The translations under genes and the position numbers were made by a program. The notes beneath the pieces were generated by a model. That model was given only the letters and a program-made list of their open reading frames with translations. It did no database searches and was not told where the DNA came from. 56,179 nucleotides of DNA from Mycobacterium sp. 1164985.4 (GTDB lineage Bacteria > Actinomycetota > Actinomycetes > Mycobacteriales > Mycobacteriaceae). The DNA is taken from the NCBI RefSeq assembly GCF_001668575.1, contig NZ_LZMD01000062.1, forward strand, positions 1 to 56,179, given 5' to 3'. Positions 31,676 through 41,269 of this stretch are shown in pieces (within the stretch, counting starts at the first letter, position 1; each line of letters opens with the position of its first letter).

Positions 31676-32579
31676 CCGCCGGGGCGACGAACCAGCAGTC
31701 GAAATCCACGGCCTGTCAAAGTCGTTCGGGCGCACTCGAGCGCTCGACGGCCTGGATCTGACCGTCGCGCCTGGCCAGATCACCGGGTTCCTCGGACCGA
31801 ACGGCGCGGGTAAGTCGACCACCATCCGCGTGTTGCTCGGGCTGTTGCGGGCGGACAACGGCACGGTCCGGCTGCTCGGTGGCGATCCGTGGCGCGACGC
31901 GGTGCCGTTGCACCGCCGTATCGCCTACGTGCCGGGCGATGTGACCTTGTGGCCCAACCTAACCGGGCTTCAGGCGATCGACTTCCTGGCCCGACTCCGC
32001 GGCAACGGTGTGGACACCTCTCGACGCGATCAACTGATCGAGCGCTTCGAACTCGACCCGCACAAGAAATCGCGCACGTACTCCAAGGGCAACAGGCAGA
32101 AGGTCGCGATCATCGCCGCGTTCTCGACCAACGCCGAGCTGTACATACTCGACGAGCCGACGTCGGGACTGGACCCCTTGATGGAACGGGCGTTTCAGCA
32201 GTGCGTCGGCGAAGTCGCACAACGCGGCGCCGCGGTGCTGTTGTCCAGCCACATCCTGGCCGAGGTCGAAAAGCTCTGCGACAGCGTCACGATCATCCGC
32301 GCCGGCCGAACAGTGCGGGCCGGAGCCCTCGACGAGTTGCGCCACCTGATGCGAACGACCGTGACCGCGCGAACCCGCCAGGACGGCAGGCGTCTTCAGG
32401 ATGCACCCTTCGTCCACGACTTCGCGATCCGGGACGGCCACTACGTCTTCGCGGTCGACCGCAACGACCTCGACCGGGCGATGGGCCTTCTGAGCGATCT
32501 CGGGATTCTGGACCTGACGGTCACCCCGGCCTCGCTGGAAGACATGTTCCTGCGCGAGTACCAAGGGGTCGCGCCATGA
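31638..32579 (+). CDS. ABC exporter ATP-binding subunit (Rv1218c-type)
   Basis: 313-aa ATPase of the drug-exporter class. Walker A is GPNGAGKST near residue 53, signature [15 protein letters not shown] near residue 150 (an SKGN variant of LSGGQ), Walker [16 protein letters not shown] near residue 170, and the switch His lies in [15 protein letters not shown]-terminal extension follows (~230-313). ATG 31638 is preceded by AAGGGAG and overlaps tetR. The ATGA overlap with the permease shows coupling. The pair is known in M. tuberculosis to export several drug classes. Confidence 0.93.
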   Translation: MTAQTAGPLRRADRRGDEPAVEIHGLSKSFGRTRALDGLDLTVAPGQITGFLGPNGAGKSTTIRVLLGLLRADNGTVRLLGGDPWRDAVPLHRRIAYVPGDVTLWPNLTGLQAIDFLARLRGNGVDTSRRDQLIERFELDPHKKSRTYSKGNRQKVAIIAAFSTNAELYILDEPTSGLDPLMERAFQQCVGEVAQRGAAVLLSSHILAEVEKLCDSVTIIRAGRTVRAGALDELRHLMRTTVTARTRQDGRRLQDAPFVHDFAIRDGHYVFAVDRNDLDRAMGLLSDLGILDLTVTPASLEDMFLREYQGVAP

Positions 32580-34186
32580 CGACGATCGTTGCCCCGACGG
32601 AATTACGGCGCGGCGCTTCGACCGCGTGGACGGGAACCTTGGAATTGCTGCGCCTTGCGCTGGGCCGCGACAAGGTACGGCTCAGCGTCTGGATCGCGGT
32701 GTTGACGTCGCTGATGGCCTACGCGCCCGCCGCAGTGGAACTGGCCTATCCCGAAGAGCTGCAACGGCTGACGCGCGTCGAGCTGCTCAAGACCCCCGCC
32801 GGCATGATGATGGGCGGCCCCATGTTCGGCCGGAACGAGACCGATCTCGGCGCGATGATGGCCAACGAGATGATGCTGACGTTGATCGTCGCCGCATCGA
32901 TTCTCGCGATCCTCACCGTGATTCGGCACACCCGCGCCGAAGAGGAAAGCGGCGCAGCAGAGTTGGTGTTGTCGTCGGTCGTGGGCCGGTACGCCAGAAC
33001 CGCGGCCGCGCTGATCCTCATCGGTGCCGTCAACGCCGTGCTCGCGGTGACGCTGACGCTGGCGATGGCCGCCAACGGGCTCGACGTCGTCGATGCCGCG
33101 GCGATGAGCATCGGTGTGACGGGCGTGGCCATGGTGTTCGGCGCCGTGACCGCCGTGACCGCACAGCTGTGGCGGCAGTCGCGTACGGCGTCCGGCGCCG
33201 CGATGGCCGCGCTGGCTGTTGCCGCGGTGGTCCGTGGCGTCGGCGACGTGATCGACAACTCCGGCAGTGCGCTGAGTTGGTTCTCCCCGATCGCGTGGGC
33301 CCAGCAGATGCGCGCGTTCGTGGACCTGCGGTGGTGGCCGGTCACGCTGCTGGTCGCGCTCACCGGTGTCCTGATCGTGCTGGCCGCGGTGCTGGAGGGC
33401 AGACGCCAGTACGACGACGGCACATTGCCCTCCTCGGGCGAGCGCCCCGACGCCCGTCCCATCACATCCGTTCTGGGGCTGCACCTGACATTGCAGCGCG
33501 GCCAGACGATCGGGTGGACCGTCGGGTTGTTCCTCGGTGGCCTGGCGTTCGGGTCGATGACCAAGTCGTTGCTCGACGCGGCCGCGACCAATGAGGTGAT
33601 CCAGCGTCTGATCGCGCAGCAGGGTGCCGACAGCGCCCAGACCATGATGACGCAGTTCCTTGCGGCCGCGGCGAGCGCGTACGTCGTCGGCGCGGTGCTG
33701 CGCGTGTACACCGACGAGGAGCGGGGTCTCGGCGAGGTGGTGCTGGCCGGGTCGGTTTCGCGGTGGCGCTGGCTTCTCACCGCGGTGGGCTCGGCGCTGC
33801 TCGGCTCGGTCCTGCTGATGTTCGTCGCCGGTCTCGGCAACGGCCTGGGCGCCGGCGTCACCGTCGGCGACGCCTCGACGGTGGTTCGGCTGACCGTGGC
33901 CGGGTTCGCCTACGTGCCCGCCATGGCCGTGATGGCCGGCGTCGCCGCGCTGGCCGTCGCGGTCCGTCGACCCTGGATCGGTTGGCTGGCGGTGACGGCG
34001 GTCGTCGTCACGCTCTACCTCGGACCGCTGCTGCGGTTGCCCCGGTGGGTCATCGACCTGTCGCCGGTCAGCCGAACCACGGCGCCGAGCGACTACCCCG
34101 TGACCGCGCTCGTCGTCATGGTCGTCGTCGCCGCGGCTCTGACGTGGTTCGCCGGTGCCCTGTACCGCAGGCGCGACGCGATCTGA
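32576..34186 (+). CDS. ABC exporter permease (Rv1217c-type)
   Basis: 536-aa integral membrane protein with about 12 predicted TM helices in two similar halves; each half carries a conserved charged patch after helix 2 ([22 protein letters not shown] near residue 120 and [22 protein letters not shown] near residue 385). That internal duplication is typical of this exporter family. ATG 32576 overlaps the ATPase stop (ATGA). A much longer frame open upstream is a shadow of the ATPase gene. Confidence 0.92.
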   Translation: MTTIVAPTELRRGASTAWTGTLELLRLALGRDKVRLSVWIAVLTSLMAYAPAAVELAYPEELQRLTRVELLKTPAGMMMGGPMFGRNETDLGAMMANEMMLTLIVAASILAILTVIRHTRAEEESGAAELVLSSVVGRYARTAAALILIGAVNAVLAVTLTLAMAANGLDVVDAAAMSIGVTGVAMVFGAVTAVTAQLWRQSRTASGAAMAALAVAAVVRGVGDVIDNSGSALSWFSPIAWAQQMRAFVDLRWWPVTLLVALTGVLIVLAAVLEGRRQYDDGTLPSSGERPDARPITSVLGLHLTLQRGQTIGWTVGLFLGGLAFGSMTKSLLDAAATNEVIQRLIAQQGADSAQTMMTQFLAAAASAYVVGAVLRVYTDEERGLGEVVLAGSVSRWRWLLTAVGSALLGSVLLMFVAGLGNGLGAGVTVGDASTVVRLTVAGFAYVPAMAVMAGVAALAVAVRRPWIGWLAVTAVVVTLYLGPLLRLPRWVIDLSPVSRTTAPSDYPVTALVVMVVVAAALTWFAGALYRRRDAI

Positions 34187-34201
34187 AGCGATGGGGCGGT
34201 C

Positions 34202-34876
34202 ATGAAACTCCTTGTCCAGCTGACACTGTCGACCATCGCGGGTCTCCTCTTCGTCGCCCTGCTGCTGTTCGTGCCCGCGGGCACGCTGAATTACTGGCAG
34301 GCGTGGGTATTCCTCGCCATCTTCGCGCTGGCGACCACGGTGCCGAACTTTTATCTCGCGTTGCGGCGGCCCGATGTGCTGAGCCGTCGCATGCGCTCCG
34401 GGCCGACCGCCGAACGCAGAACCATGCAGAAATACGTCAGCATCGGCTATCCGCTGCTGTTCGTGGCCATCGCCGTCGTCAGCGCGCTCGACCATCGGTT
34501 CGGTTGGTCGACGGTTCCGTTGGCGGTCGTCGTAGTGGGTCAGGTACTGGTCGCCGTCGGGCTGGGCATCGGGATGGCGGTGATCCTGGTCAACAGCTAC
34601 GCCGCCGCCACGGTGACGGTGCAACCGGATCAACAGTTGGTGTCCAATGGACTCTACGGATTCGTCAGGCACCCAATGTATTTCGGCGTGATGATCATGA
34701 TGGTTGGGTGTCCGCCGGCGCTCGACTCGCTCTGGGGGCTGGCCCTACTCGTGCCGGGGACGGCAATCTTCGTGCTCCGCATCCTCGACGAGGAGAAGCT
34801 ACTGCGCGACGAGTTACCTGGATACTCCGAGTACGCCGGCCGGGTTCGTCATCGCCTCGTGCCCTACATCTGGTGA
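34202..34876 (+). CDS. ICMT/PEMT-like membrane methyltransferase (Rv1216c-type), copy 1
   Basis: 224 aa, about five TM helices. The C-terminal ICMT-type motif GLYGFVRHPMYFGVMIMM near residue 160 and DEEKLLRDELPGYSEYAGRVRHRLVPYIW at the end match isoprenylcysteine carboxyl methyltransferase-like proteins, SAM enzymes acting on lipophilic substrates. It follows the exporter permease by 15 bp, so it is in the efflux operon. Substrate unknown; no CaaX prenylation is known here, so quinone or lipid methylation is more plausible. Confidence 0.87.
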   Translation: MKLLVQLTLSTIAGLLFVALLLFVPAGTLNYWQAWVFLAIFALATTVPNFYLALRRPDVLSRRMRSGPTAERRTMQKYVSIGYPLLFVAIAVVSALDHRFGWSTVPLAVVVVGQVLVAVGLGIGMAVILVNSYAAATVTVQPDQQLVSNGLYGFVRHPMYFGVMIMMVGCPPALDSLWGLALLVPGTAIFVLRILDEEKLLRDELPGYSEYAGRVRHRLVPYIW

Positions 34877-34891
34877 AAGGTGGGTGGTCTC

Positions 34892-35566
34892 ATGAAGCTC
34901 CTTCTACAGGCGTTCGCGTCGGCGGTCTTCGGTATCGCCTTCTTCGCGATGCTGCTGTTCGTTCCCGCCGGCACGCTGAACTATTGGCACGCTTGGGTTT
35001 TCATCGCCGTCTTCATGGTCGCGACCCTTGTGCCGAGCCTCTACCTCGCGGTGCGCGATCCCGCGGCATTACAGCGACGAATGAAGGCCGGTCCCGGCGC
35101 CGAAACCAGAACCTCGGAGAAACTGATCATGAGCGGGATCATCACTGCCGTCGTCGCGGTTCTCGTCATCAGCGCGCTCGACCACCGGTTCGGGTGGTCA
35201 CACGTGCCGACCGTGCTCGTCGTCGCCGGTGAGATCCTGGTAGCGGTCGGCTTGGTCGCCGCGCAGTGGGTGGTCATCGAGAACTCCTACGCCGCAGCGA
35301 CGATCACCGTCGAGACCGGCCAGACCGTGGTGACGACGGGGATGTACGGCATCGTGCGGCATCCGATGTATGCCGGCACGCTGGTCATGATGCTCGGCAC
35401 CCCTCTTGCGCTCGGCTCGTTCTGGGCGCTGATCGCGGTCGTCGCCGCGCTGCCTCTGCTGGCGGCGAGGATCGTCGACGAGGAATCCGTGCTGCGTCAG
35501 CAACTGGCGGGCTACCCCGAGTACACGAAGCAGGTGGGCTACCGCCTCCTGCCCTACGTCTGGTGA
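34892..35566 (+). CDS. ICMT/PEMT-like membrane methyltransferase, copy 2
   Basis: 224-aa tandem paralogue of copy 1, sharing LLFVPAGTLNYW-AWVF, SALDHRFGWS, ENSYAAATITVE, GIVRHPMY and the C-terminal DEESVLRQQLAGYPEYTKQVGYRLLPYVW block. ATG 34892 is set by AAAGGTGG upstream; a GTG at 34880 lies inside that site. Fifth gene of the TetR-ABC operon. M. tuberculosis has one such gene here as I recall, so this is a lineage-specific duplication or retained ancestral copy. Confidence 0.87.
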   Translation: MKLLLQAFASAVFGIAFFAMLLFVPAGTLNYWHAWVFIAVFMVATLVPSLYLAVRDPAALQRRMKAGPGAETRTSEKLIMSGIITAVVAVLVISALDHRFGWSHVPTVLVVAGEILVAVGLVAAQWVVIENSYAAATITVETGQTVVTTGMYGIVRHPMYAGTLVMMLGTPLALGSFWALIAVVAALPLLAARIVDEESVLRQQLAGYPEYTKQVGYRLLPYVW

Positions 35567-35614
35567 CCATCCGTCACCACGAGAACCGCTCGTAGTGTGG
35601 TCATATCCGCCTGC

Positions 35615-35641
35615 TGTCATATCCGGCCGTCGACATCCGTC
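35615..35641 (+). promoter_or_regulatory. ECF41-type promoter for the SnoaL-fused sigma gene
   Basis: TGTCATA (35615-35621), a 16-nt spacer, and CGTC (35638-35641) match the TGTCACA-N16-CGTC promoter described for ECF41 sigma factors, with one substitution. It predicts a ~45-nt leader before ATG 35691 and autoregulation. A second GTCATATCCG copy at 35600-35609 lacks the -10 partner. Confidence 0.55.
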
Positions 35642-35690
35642 GAACAGATGACGGAACAGGGTCGGGCGATATGACGACGGGAGCACCTCG

Positions 35691-36566
35691 ATGATCATGG
35701 GCGGCGAACAGCTGACGACATTCGACGAGCATCGCGACCACCTACATGCGGTGGCGTACCGGATGCTCGGCTCGGCGAGCGACGCCGACGACGCGGTGCA
35801 GGAGACGTGGCTGCGCATGCGGCGCGCCGACATCACCGCCGTGCGCAACCTCCGCGGCTGGTTGACCACTGTCGTCGCCCGTATCTGCCTGGACATGCTG
35901 CGCGCCAGGGCCGCGCGAGCCGAACAACCGCTCGACGATCTCGGTGGAAGCGACGCCCCACCCGCTTCCGGTTTGGACCCCGAGCAGGAGGCCGTCCTGG
36001 CCGACTCCGTCGGCGTCGCGCTGCTCGTCGTGTTGCAGACGCTGTCGCCCGACGAGCGGCTCGCGTTCGTCCTGCACGACATGTTCGATCTGCCGTTCGC
36101 CGAGATCGCCCCGATCGTCGGTCGGTCGGAGAACACCGCCGCTCAGCTCGCCTCCCGAGCGCGCCGCCGCGTCCGCGGCCAGGACGCCCCGCCGGCCATC
36201 GAATTCGTGCGGCAGCGACAGCTCATCGACGCGTTCCTCGCCGCAGCGCGCAACGGTGACTTCGAGGCGCTTCTCGCGCTCTTGCACACCGACGCGGTGC
36301 TGCACGTCGACGCCGCCGCGGGCGGGACCGCCACCACCGTTCGCGGTGCGCAGGCCATTGCGGGCAACGCGCAGCGGTTCGCCGCGAACGCCAGGTACGC
36401 CGAACCCGCCGTGATCGACGGTGCGCCGGGTGTCGTGGTCGCACCAGCCGGACGACTGCGCCTGGTGCTGCGGTTCACTCTGGCCGACGACAGGATCGCC
36501 GGAATCGCGGTCGACGGAGATCCACATCGGTTGAGTCACCTTCGGTTGGCTCTGCTCGGCCGATAA
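35691..36566 (+). CDS. ECF sigma factor with C-terminal SnoaL-like domain (SigJ/ECF41-like)
   Basis: 291 aa. Region 2 lies at ~10-75 (HRDHLHAVAYRMLGSASDADDAVQETWLRM), region 4 at ~105-160 (LQTLSPDERLAFVLHDMFDLPFAEIAPIVGRSENTAAQLASRARRRVR), and an SnoaL/NTF2-like domain at ~170-285 (RQRQLIDAFLAAARNGDFEALLALLHTDAVLH). A near-terminal DGAPGVVV resembles the NGxPG element of such fused regulators. No separate anti-sigma gene is present, as expected when the C-terminal domain controls activity. GGGAGC precedes ATG 35691. The WLPEP linker of classical ECF41 is not seen, so a sister group is possible. Confidence 0.87.
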   Translation: MIMGGEQLTTFDEHRDHLHAVAYRMLGSASDADDAVQETWLRMRRADITAVRNLRGWLTTVVARICLDMLRARAARAEQPLDDLGGSDAPPASGLDPEQEAVLADSVGVALLVVLQTLSPDERLAFVLHDMFDLPFAEIAPIVGRSENTAAQLASRARRRVRGQDAPPAIEFVRQRQLIDAFLAAARNGDFEALLALLHTDAVLHVDAAAGGTATTVRGAQAIAGNAQRFAANARYAEPAVIDGAPGVVVAPAGRLRLVLRFTLADDRIAGIAVDGDPHRLSHLRLALLGR

Positions 36567-36573
36567 TGCGGAT

Positions 36574-37161
36574 GTGGAACTGCTGACCGGCCTCGGCCTG
36601 GCCACCGCGGCGGGGCTCAACGCCTACATCCCGCTGCTCGCGCTCGGCCTGCTGTCGCGGTTCACCGACCTCATCAGCCTGCCCGCCGGCTGGACGTGGC
36701 TGGAGAACGGGTGGGTCATGGCGATCGTGGCGGCGCTGCTCGTCGTCGAAATGGTCGCCGACAAGGTGCCCGCCCTGGACAGCGTCAACGACGCCGTCCA
36801 GACGTTCGTGCGGCCCACTGCGGGCGGCATCGTGTTCGGTTCCGGCACCGCCGCTCAGACATCGGCGGTCACCGATCCCGGCGCGTTCGCCCAATCCGGA
36901 CAGTGGATCCCGGTGGTCATCGGCGTCGTCGTCGCATTGGTGGTGTCGCTGACCAAATCGACGGTTCGGCCGGCCGCCAACGTCGCCACCGCCGGGGTGG
37001 CTGCACCGGTGCTGAGCACCGTCGAGGACGGGGTCAGCGCGGGGCTGGTCTTCGTCGCGATCCTTCTGCCGGCGCTGGTGCTGGTGGCCATCGCCGCCAT
37101 GGCGTGGCTGGCGTTCCGGATTGTTCGGCGACGCCGCCGCCGCAACGCCGCACCGGGCTGA
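36574..37161 (+). CDS. DUF4126 membrane protein
   Basis: 195 aa with about five TM helices. The N-terminus (LLTGLGLATAAGLNAYIPLLALGLLSRFTDL) and the central VEMVADKVPALDSVNDAVQTFVRP segment are diagnostic of DUF4126. The C-terminus is arginine-rich and cytoplasmic. GTG 36574 lies 7 bp after the sigma factor stop, so it is probably a target or partner of that factor within one operon. Function unknown. Confidence 0.83.
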   Translation: MELLTGLGLATAAGLNAYIPLLALGLLSRFTDLISLPAGWTWLENGWVMAIVAALLVVEMVADKVPALDSVNDAVQTFVRPTAGGIVFGSGTAAQTSAVTDPGAFAQSGQWIPVVIGVVVALVVSLTKSTVRPAANVATAGVAAPVLSTVEDGVSAGLVFVAILLPALVLVAIAAMAWLAFRIVRRRRRRNAAPG

Positions 37162-37172
37162 CCCCGGGCGCG

Positions 37173-37421
37173 TTACGTGAGGGTGGTGACGTAATGCCCG
37201 CCGGAGTAGTAGTCGATGTTCAGCTTGCCGCTGGCGTCCTTGTAGCCGCAGGTGGACACCGTCCCAGTCTTGTTATACGTCCCTCCGGCGGCCTTGCATT
37301 CGCTCTTGATCGTCTGGTCCGACAGCTTCTCCGCGTGGGCGGCCGGAGCGGTCGCGGCCATCAGCGCGCCGACGGTCATGACGCCGGCGGCGACGGCGGC
37401 CGTGATGCTGGTGCGTTTCAT
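37173..37421 (-). CDS. Small secreted protein, Sec signal peptide, two cysteines
   Basis: 82-aa precursor. A clear signal peptide (KR, then hydrophobic to ATAPAAHA) is probably cleaved after residue 30, leaving ~52 residues (EKLSDQTIKSECKAAGGTY to the end) with Cys at two positions likely forming a disulfide. AGGAGG is 4 nt before ATG 37421 and only 1 nt before ATG 37424, favouring the former. A stand-alone gene convergent with the DUF4126 gene. Function unrecognised; small disulfide-bonded mycobacterial exports of this type are common. Confidence 0.8.
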   Translation of the reverse strand: MKRTSITAAVAAGVMTVGALMAATAPAAHAEKLSDQTIKSECKAAGGTYNKTGTVSTCGYKDASGKLNIDYYSGGHYVTTLT

Positions 37422-37568
37422 CATGCCTCCTGTGTTCGTGGCCTCCTCGGCCGCTTCTGGTCGAACCAGCATGAGACACAGAGGCTTTTGGACATAACGG
37501 GGCGAGCACCCCATCGTCGATCGCGGGTGGGGGCCTGCGAAACGGACCGCGATTAGGGGGTTAGGGGT

Positions 37569-38783
37569 TCAGATCCAGACGCCCTTGCCGACGGCCACCA
37601 CTCCCCCGGCGCTGATCGCGAACCGTTCGCGGTCCTTGTCGAGATCGACCCCGACCATCTCCCCCGGCCCTACGACCACGTTCTTGTCCAGGATGGCGTG
37701 GCGCACCACCGCGCCGCGGCCGATGCGGGCGCCGGGCATGATCACGCTGCCCTCGACGATCGCGCCGTCGTCGACGACGACGTTCGACGACAACACCGAA
37801 TTGCGTACGGACGCCGCCGAAATGATGCTGCCCGCGCCGACCACCGATTCCTGCGCCGATCCGCCGTTCACGAATTTGGCAGGCGCCAGCATCTCCGCCT
37901 CACCGCGGATGGGCCAGCGCTTGTTGTAGAGGTTGAACACCGGGTGCACCGACACCAGGTCCATGTGCGCGTCGTAGAACGCGTCGAGGGTTCCCACGTC
38001 GCGCCAGTAGCCGTGATCGCGTTCGGTCGCGCCCGGTACCTCGTTGTTGCTGAAGTCGTACACCGCGGCCATGCCGTCGTCGACGAGCCGCGGAATGATG
38101 TCGCCGCCCATGTCGTGATCGGAGTGGTCGTCGTCGGCGTCCGCGCGGATCGCGTCGATCAGCACCTTCGTCGTGAAGATGTAGTTGCCCATCGACACGA
38201 ACGCCTCGTCGGGATTGTCCGGGGTCCCCGGCGGATCGGCCGGCTTCTCGACAAAGCTGCGGATGCGGCCGGACTCGTCGGCGTCGATGACGCCGAATGC
38301 GGTGGCCTCCGCACGCGGCACCCGGATGCCTGCGACCGTGGCGCCGGCGCCGCTCTCGATGTGGAACTGGACCATCTGCTCGGGGTCCATGCGGTAGACG
38401 TGGTCGGCGCCGAACACGACGATGTAGTCGGGATCCTCGTCGTAGATCAGGTTCAGTGATTGGTAGATCGCGTCCGCTGAGCCGGTGTACCAGCGCGGGC
38501 CCAGCCGCTGCTGTGCGGGCACGGGCGTGATGTATTCACCGGCAAGACCGGACAGCCGCCAGTTCTGGGAGATATGGCGGTCGAGCGAGTGCGACTTGTA
38601 TTGCGTCAGCACGCAAATCCGCAGATACCGCGCGTTGACCAGATTCGACAAGACGAAGTCGATGAGACGGTAAGCGCCGCCGAAGGGAACGGCGGGCTTG
38701 GCTCGATCCGCGGTCAACGGGTAGAGCCGCTTGCCCTCCCCGCCGGCCAGGACGATGCCCAGCACGTGTGGCAGTTCCCTCAT
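37569..38783 (-). CDS. glgC: Glucose-1-phosphate adenylyltransferase (ADP-glucose pyrophosphorylase)
   Basis: 404-aa cytosolic enzyme making ADP-glucose from glucose-1-phosphate and ATP. The nucleotidyltransferase motif [23 protein letters not shown] is at residues ~14-36, followed by IDFVLSN, the glucose-binding region FVEKP near residue 185, and a C-terminal left-handed beta-helix (~290-400). TAGGTT (38790-38795, reverse) is 6 nt before ATG 38783, so the mRNA is leaderless. Divergent from glgM, which uses the same ADP-glucose; both promoters lie in the ~110-bp gap. Confidence 0.97.
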   Translation of the reverse strand: MRELPHVLGIVLAGGEGKRLYPLTADRAKPAVPFGGAYRLIDFVLSNLVNARYLRICVLTQYKSHSLDRHISQNWRLSGLAGEYITPVPAQQRLGPRWYTGSADAIYQSLNLIYDEDPDYIVVFGADHVYRMDPEQMVQFHIESGAGATVAGIRVPRAEATAFGVIDADESGRIRSFVEKPADPPGTPDNPDEAFVSMGNYIFTTKVLIDAIRADADDDHSDHDMGGDIIPRLVDDGMAAVYDFSNNEVPGATERDHGYWRDVGTLDAFYDAHMDLVSVHPVFNLYNKRWPIRGEAEMLAPAKFVNGGSAQESVVGAGSIISAASVRNSVLSSNVVVDDGAIVEGSVIMPGARIGRGAVVRHAILDKNVVVGPGEMVGVDLDKDRERFAISAGGVVAVGKGVWI

Positions 38784-38894
38784 GACACAAACCTATCGGC
38801 AGCCGCTGTCCGGGGCTAGGCATTGGTGCCCCGAGTCCGGCGCGAAACCCATCCGCACCTGCGGTGGCTTGCCCCCGGAACTAGGGTCGAAATC

Positions 38895-40064
38895 ATGCGG
38901 GTGGCGATGATGACTCGGGAGTATCCACCCGAGGTTTACGGCGGGGCGGGAGTGCACGTCACCGAACTGGTCGCTCAGCTGCGCCACCTGTGCGAGGTCG
39001 ACGTGCACTGCATGGGCACTCCGCGCGCCGACGCGATCGTCGCCCAACCCGATCCGGCGCTGCTCGGCGCCAACGCCGCGCTGTCGATGCTGTCGGCGGA
39101 CCTCAACATGGTCAACGCCGCGGCGCGGGCCGACGTGGCGCACTCGCACACCTGGTACACCGGGCTCGCCGGTCACCTCGCCGCGTTGCTCTACGGCGTG
39201 CCCCATGTGCTGACCGCGCACTCGCTGGAGCCGATGCGGCCCTGGAAGGCCGAACAGCTCGGCGGAGGGTACCGCGTGTCGTCGTGGGTGGAGAAGACGG
39301 CGGTCGAGGCCGCAGACGCCGTCATCGCGGTCAGTTCCGGTATGCGCGAGGACGTCTTGCGGACCTATCCCGCGCTGGACCCGAACCGGGTCCACGTGGT
39401 GCGCAACGGGATCGACACCGACGTCTGGTACCCCGCCGCCCCCGAGCCGGGCGAATCGGTGCTGGCCGAACTCGGCGTCGACCTGTCCCGGCCCATGGTG
39501 GCGTTCGTCGGCCGGATCACCCGGCAGAAGGGCGTCGCGCATCTGATCGCCGCCGCCCACGACTTCGCCCCCGATGTGCAGTTGGTGCTGTGCGCGGGAG
39601 CGCCGGACACCCCAGAGATCGCGGCCGAAGTGACCGAGGCGGTTCAGCAACTGTCGCAGGCCCGCACCGGGGTGTTCTGGGTCCGCGAGATGCTTCCAAT
39701 CGTCAAGATCCGCGAAATACTCTCGGCGGCAACGGTATTCGTATGCCCGTCGGTGTACGAGCCGCTGGGCATCGTGAACCTCGAGGCGATGGCGTGCGCG
39801 ACGGCCGTGGTGGCCTCCGACGTCGGCGGCATTCCGGAGGTCGTGGCTGACGGGCACACCGGGCGGCTGGTGCACTACGACGCGCAGGACGCGGCGGGTT
39901 ATGAGAGTCGGTTGGCCACGACGGTCAACGAGCTGGTCGCCGACCCCGAGAAGGCCCGACGGTTCGGCGAGGCCGGGCGACAGCGGTGCATCCAAGAGTT
40001 CTCCTGGGCGCACATCGCCGATCAGACCTTGGAGATCTACCGGAAAGTGGGAGCTCCCGCGTAG
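38895..40064 (+). CDS. glgM: ADP-glucose-dependent maltose-1-phosphate synthase (GlgM; annotated glgA)
   Basis: 389-aa GT4 glycosyltransferase. The N-terminal GGAGVHVTELVAQLRHL segment (~14-32), FVGRITRQKGVAHLI near residue 205 and the EX7E motif EPLGIVNLE near residue 290 are visible. In mycobacteria the enzyme (Rv1212c) joins ADP-glucose and glucose-1-phosphate to alpha-maltose-1-phosphate, feeding GlgE alpha-glucan synthesis. ATG 38895 follows TAGGGT (38882-38887) by 7 nt: leaderless. Upstream in-frame codons overlap the promoter. Confidence 0.94.
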   Translation: MRVAMMTREYPPEVYGGAGVHVTELVAQLRHLCEVDVHCMGTPRADAIVAQPDPALLGANAALSMLSADLNMVNAAARADVAHSHTWYTGLAGHLAALLYGVPHVLTAHSLEPMRPWKAEQLGGGYRVSSWVEKTAVEAADAVIAVSSGMREDVLRTYPALDPNRVHVVRNGIDTDVWYPAAPEPGESVLAELGVDLSRPMVAFVGRITRQKGVAHLIAAAHDFAPDVQLVLCAGAPDTPEIAAEVTEAVQQLSQARTGVFWVREMLPIVKIREILSAATVFVCPSVYEPLGIVNLEAMACATAVVASDVGGIPEVVADGHTGRLVHYDAQDAAGYESRLATTVNELVADPEKARRFGEAGRQRCIQEFSWAHIADQTLEIYRKVGAPA

Positions 40065-40082
40065 CCGGGCACACCCGAACCG

Positions 40083-40250
40083 TCAGCTCGTGACGTTCTT
40101 CAGTTCGTCCCCGAGCGCGGCTGCCTCGTCAGGGGTCAGCTCGACGACAAGTCGCCCGCCGCCTTCCAGTGGTACCCGCATCACGATGCCGCGCCCCTCC
40201 TTGGTTGCTTCCAGTGGACCGTCGCCGGTCCGGGGCTTCATCGCCGCCAT
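40083..40250 (-). CDS. DUF3117 small protein (Rv1211-type)
   Basis: 55 aa, highly conserved in actinobacteria: AAMKPRTGDGPLEATKEGRGIVMRVPLEGGGRLVVELTPDEAAAL. Probably a small beta-rich cytosolic protein. ATG 40250 is preceded by GGAGGGAG about 6 nt away; the 10-codon upstream extension is not needed. Convergent with glgM, 18 bp from its stop. Function unknown. Confidence 0.85.
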   Translation of the reverse strand: MAAMKPRTGDGPLEATKEGRGIVMRVPLEGGGRLVVELTPDEAAALGDELKNVTS

Positions 40251-40417
40251 CGAGTGCTCCCTCCACATGAGCCGGCCCATTCGCGGGCTCGGTCGGGGCC
40301 GAGACTGCCCACTCGTTTGACAGTTCCCGGCACTGAACTGCTACTGAACGCCTCTATTGTTCCCTATCGGCGCCGTTCGGTGTGCAAAGACCCGGCTAAG
40401 GGGGTTTTCTGCGTCGG

Positions 40418-40433
40418 CTAGGCGGGTGCCTAG
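40418..40433 (-). terminator. Hairpin overlapping the methyltransferase stop codon
   Basis: CTAGGC (40418-40423) and GCCTAG (40428-40433) form a perfect 6-bp stem with a 4-nt loop; the methyltransferase stop (40430-40432) is in the right arm. Between here and the DUF3117 start (about 180 bp) I see no other gene. Confidence 0.4.
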
Positions 40434-41269
40434 GCGCCGCCTTTGACCGCCTCGACGAAGTACCCGCGCGGCACTCCTTCGGCGTCGCTCGGCGCGGGCG
40501 GTGTCGGCCACCGGCCCCAGGCATAGCCCGGTTCGGCGACGTCGGTGACGACGGCGGTCCACCCGTGGGCCTCCGCCAGCTCGCCGGGGTCATCGGTACC
40601 GAACAGCCAGGGTGACCCTTGTTCGGCCATCGACTGCAGTAGCCCCGCCATCGCGTCGGACTCGAGCAGCGCCTTTCCGACGGCGTCGTAGAGCAGCACC
40701 GAGCCGGGTGCCGACAGCGCGTCGACGGTGCGGAACAGCTCGCGAACCGTCGGTTCGTCGAGGTACTGCAGAAGGCCCTCGATCAACCAGATCGTCGGGC
40801 TCGCGGCGTCGTGTCCGGACGTCGTCAGTGCCGGTGCCCAGTCACCCGCGAGGTCTGTGCCGATCGCGACGCGGTGGGCGCGAGGCTGCTCACCTTCCAG
40901 TCGCTCGTCCTTCGCGGCGATCACGCCGGGTTGGTCCAGCTCGTAGACGGCGGTATCCGACGGCCACGGCAAGCGGTAACTCCTGGCGTCGAGGCCGGCC
41001 GCGACGAGGACCACCTGTTTGGCCGTCGCCGCCGCGCGCAGCAGCGCCTCGTCGAAGAAGCGGGTGCGCACCACGATCTCCAGCGTCGCCTCTTCTCCCG
41101 CCTCGGCGATCATGCCCGCCAGCATCTGCATGCCCGCGTCACCCGCGAGCCGCCTCGCGAAAGGATCGTCGAACAGCGGCTCTTCGCGCGTGGATTCGTG
41201 GGCCCGGATCGCCGCCACCAATATGCCTGTGGAGGCCACCGGGGTCGTGTTGTCGAAGTTCGTATTCAT
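40430..41269 (-). CDS. Putative SAM-dependent methyltransferase (TIGR00027/UPF0677 family)
   Basis: 279-aa class I methyltransferase of a family greatly expanded in mycobacteria. The family motifs are LFDDPFARRLAGDAG near residue 32, QVVLVAAGLDARSYRLPWP near residue 86 (SAM motif I), ELDQPGVIAAKDERL near residue 110, and WLIEGLLQYLDEPTVREL near residue 160. ATG 41269 lies 25 bp after the tagA stop, so probable cotranscription. The sequence around its start is a direct repeat (41253-41285). Substrate unknown; it is not at this position in M. tuberculosis as I recall. Confidence 0.88.
   Translation of the reverse strand: MNTNFDNTTPVASTGILVAAIRAHESTREEPLFDDPFARRLAGDAGMQMLAGMIAEAGEEATLEIVVRTRFFDEALLRAAATAKQVVLVAAGLDARSYRLPWPSDTAVYELDQPGVIAAKDERLEGEQPRAHRVAIGTDLAGDWAPALTTSGHDAASPTIWLIEGLLQYLDEPTVRELFRTVDALSAPGSVLLYDAVGKALLESDAMAGLLQSMAEQGSPWLFGTDDPGELAEAHGWTAVVTDVAEPGYAWGRWPTPPAPSDAEGVPRGYFVEAVKGGA

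Noticed and set aside
31889..32575. Upstream extension of the ABC permease
   Set aside because: Frameshifted shadow of the ATPase gene; the ATGA at 32576 gives the normal start.
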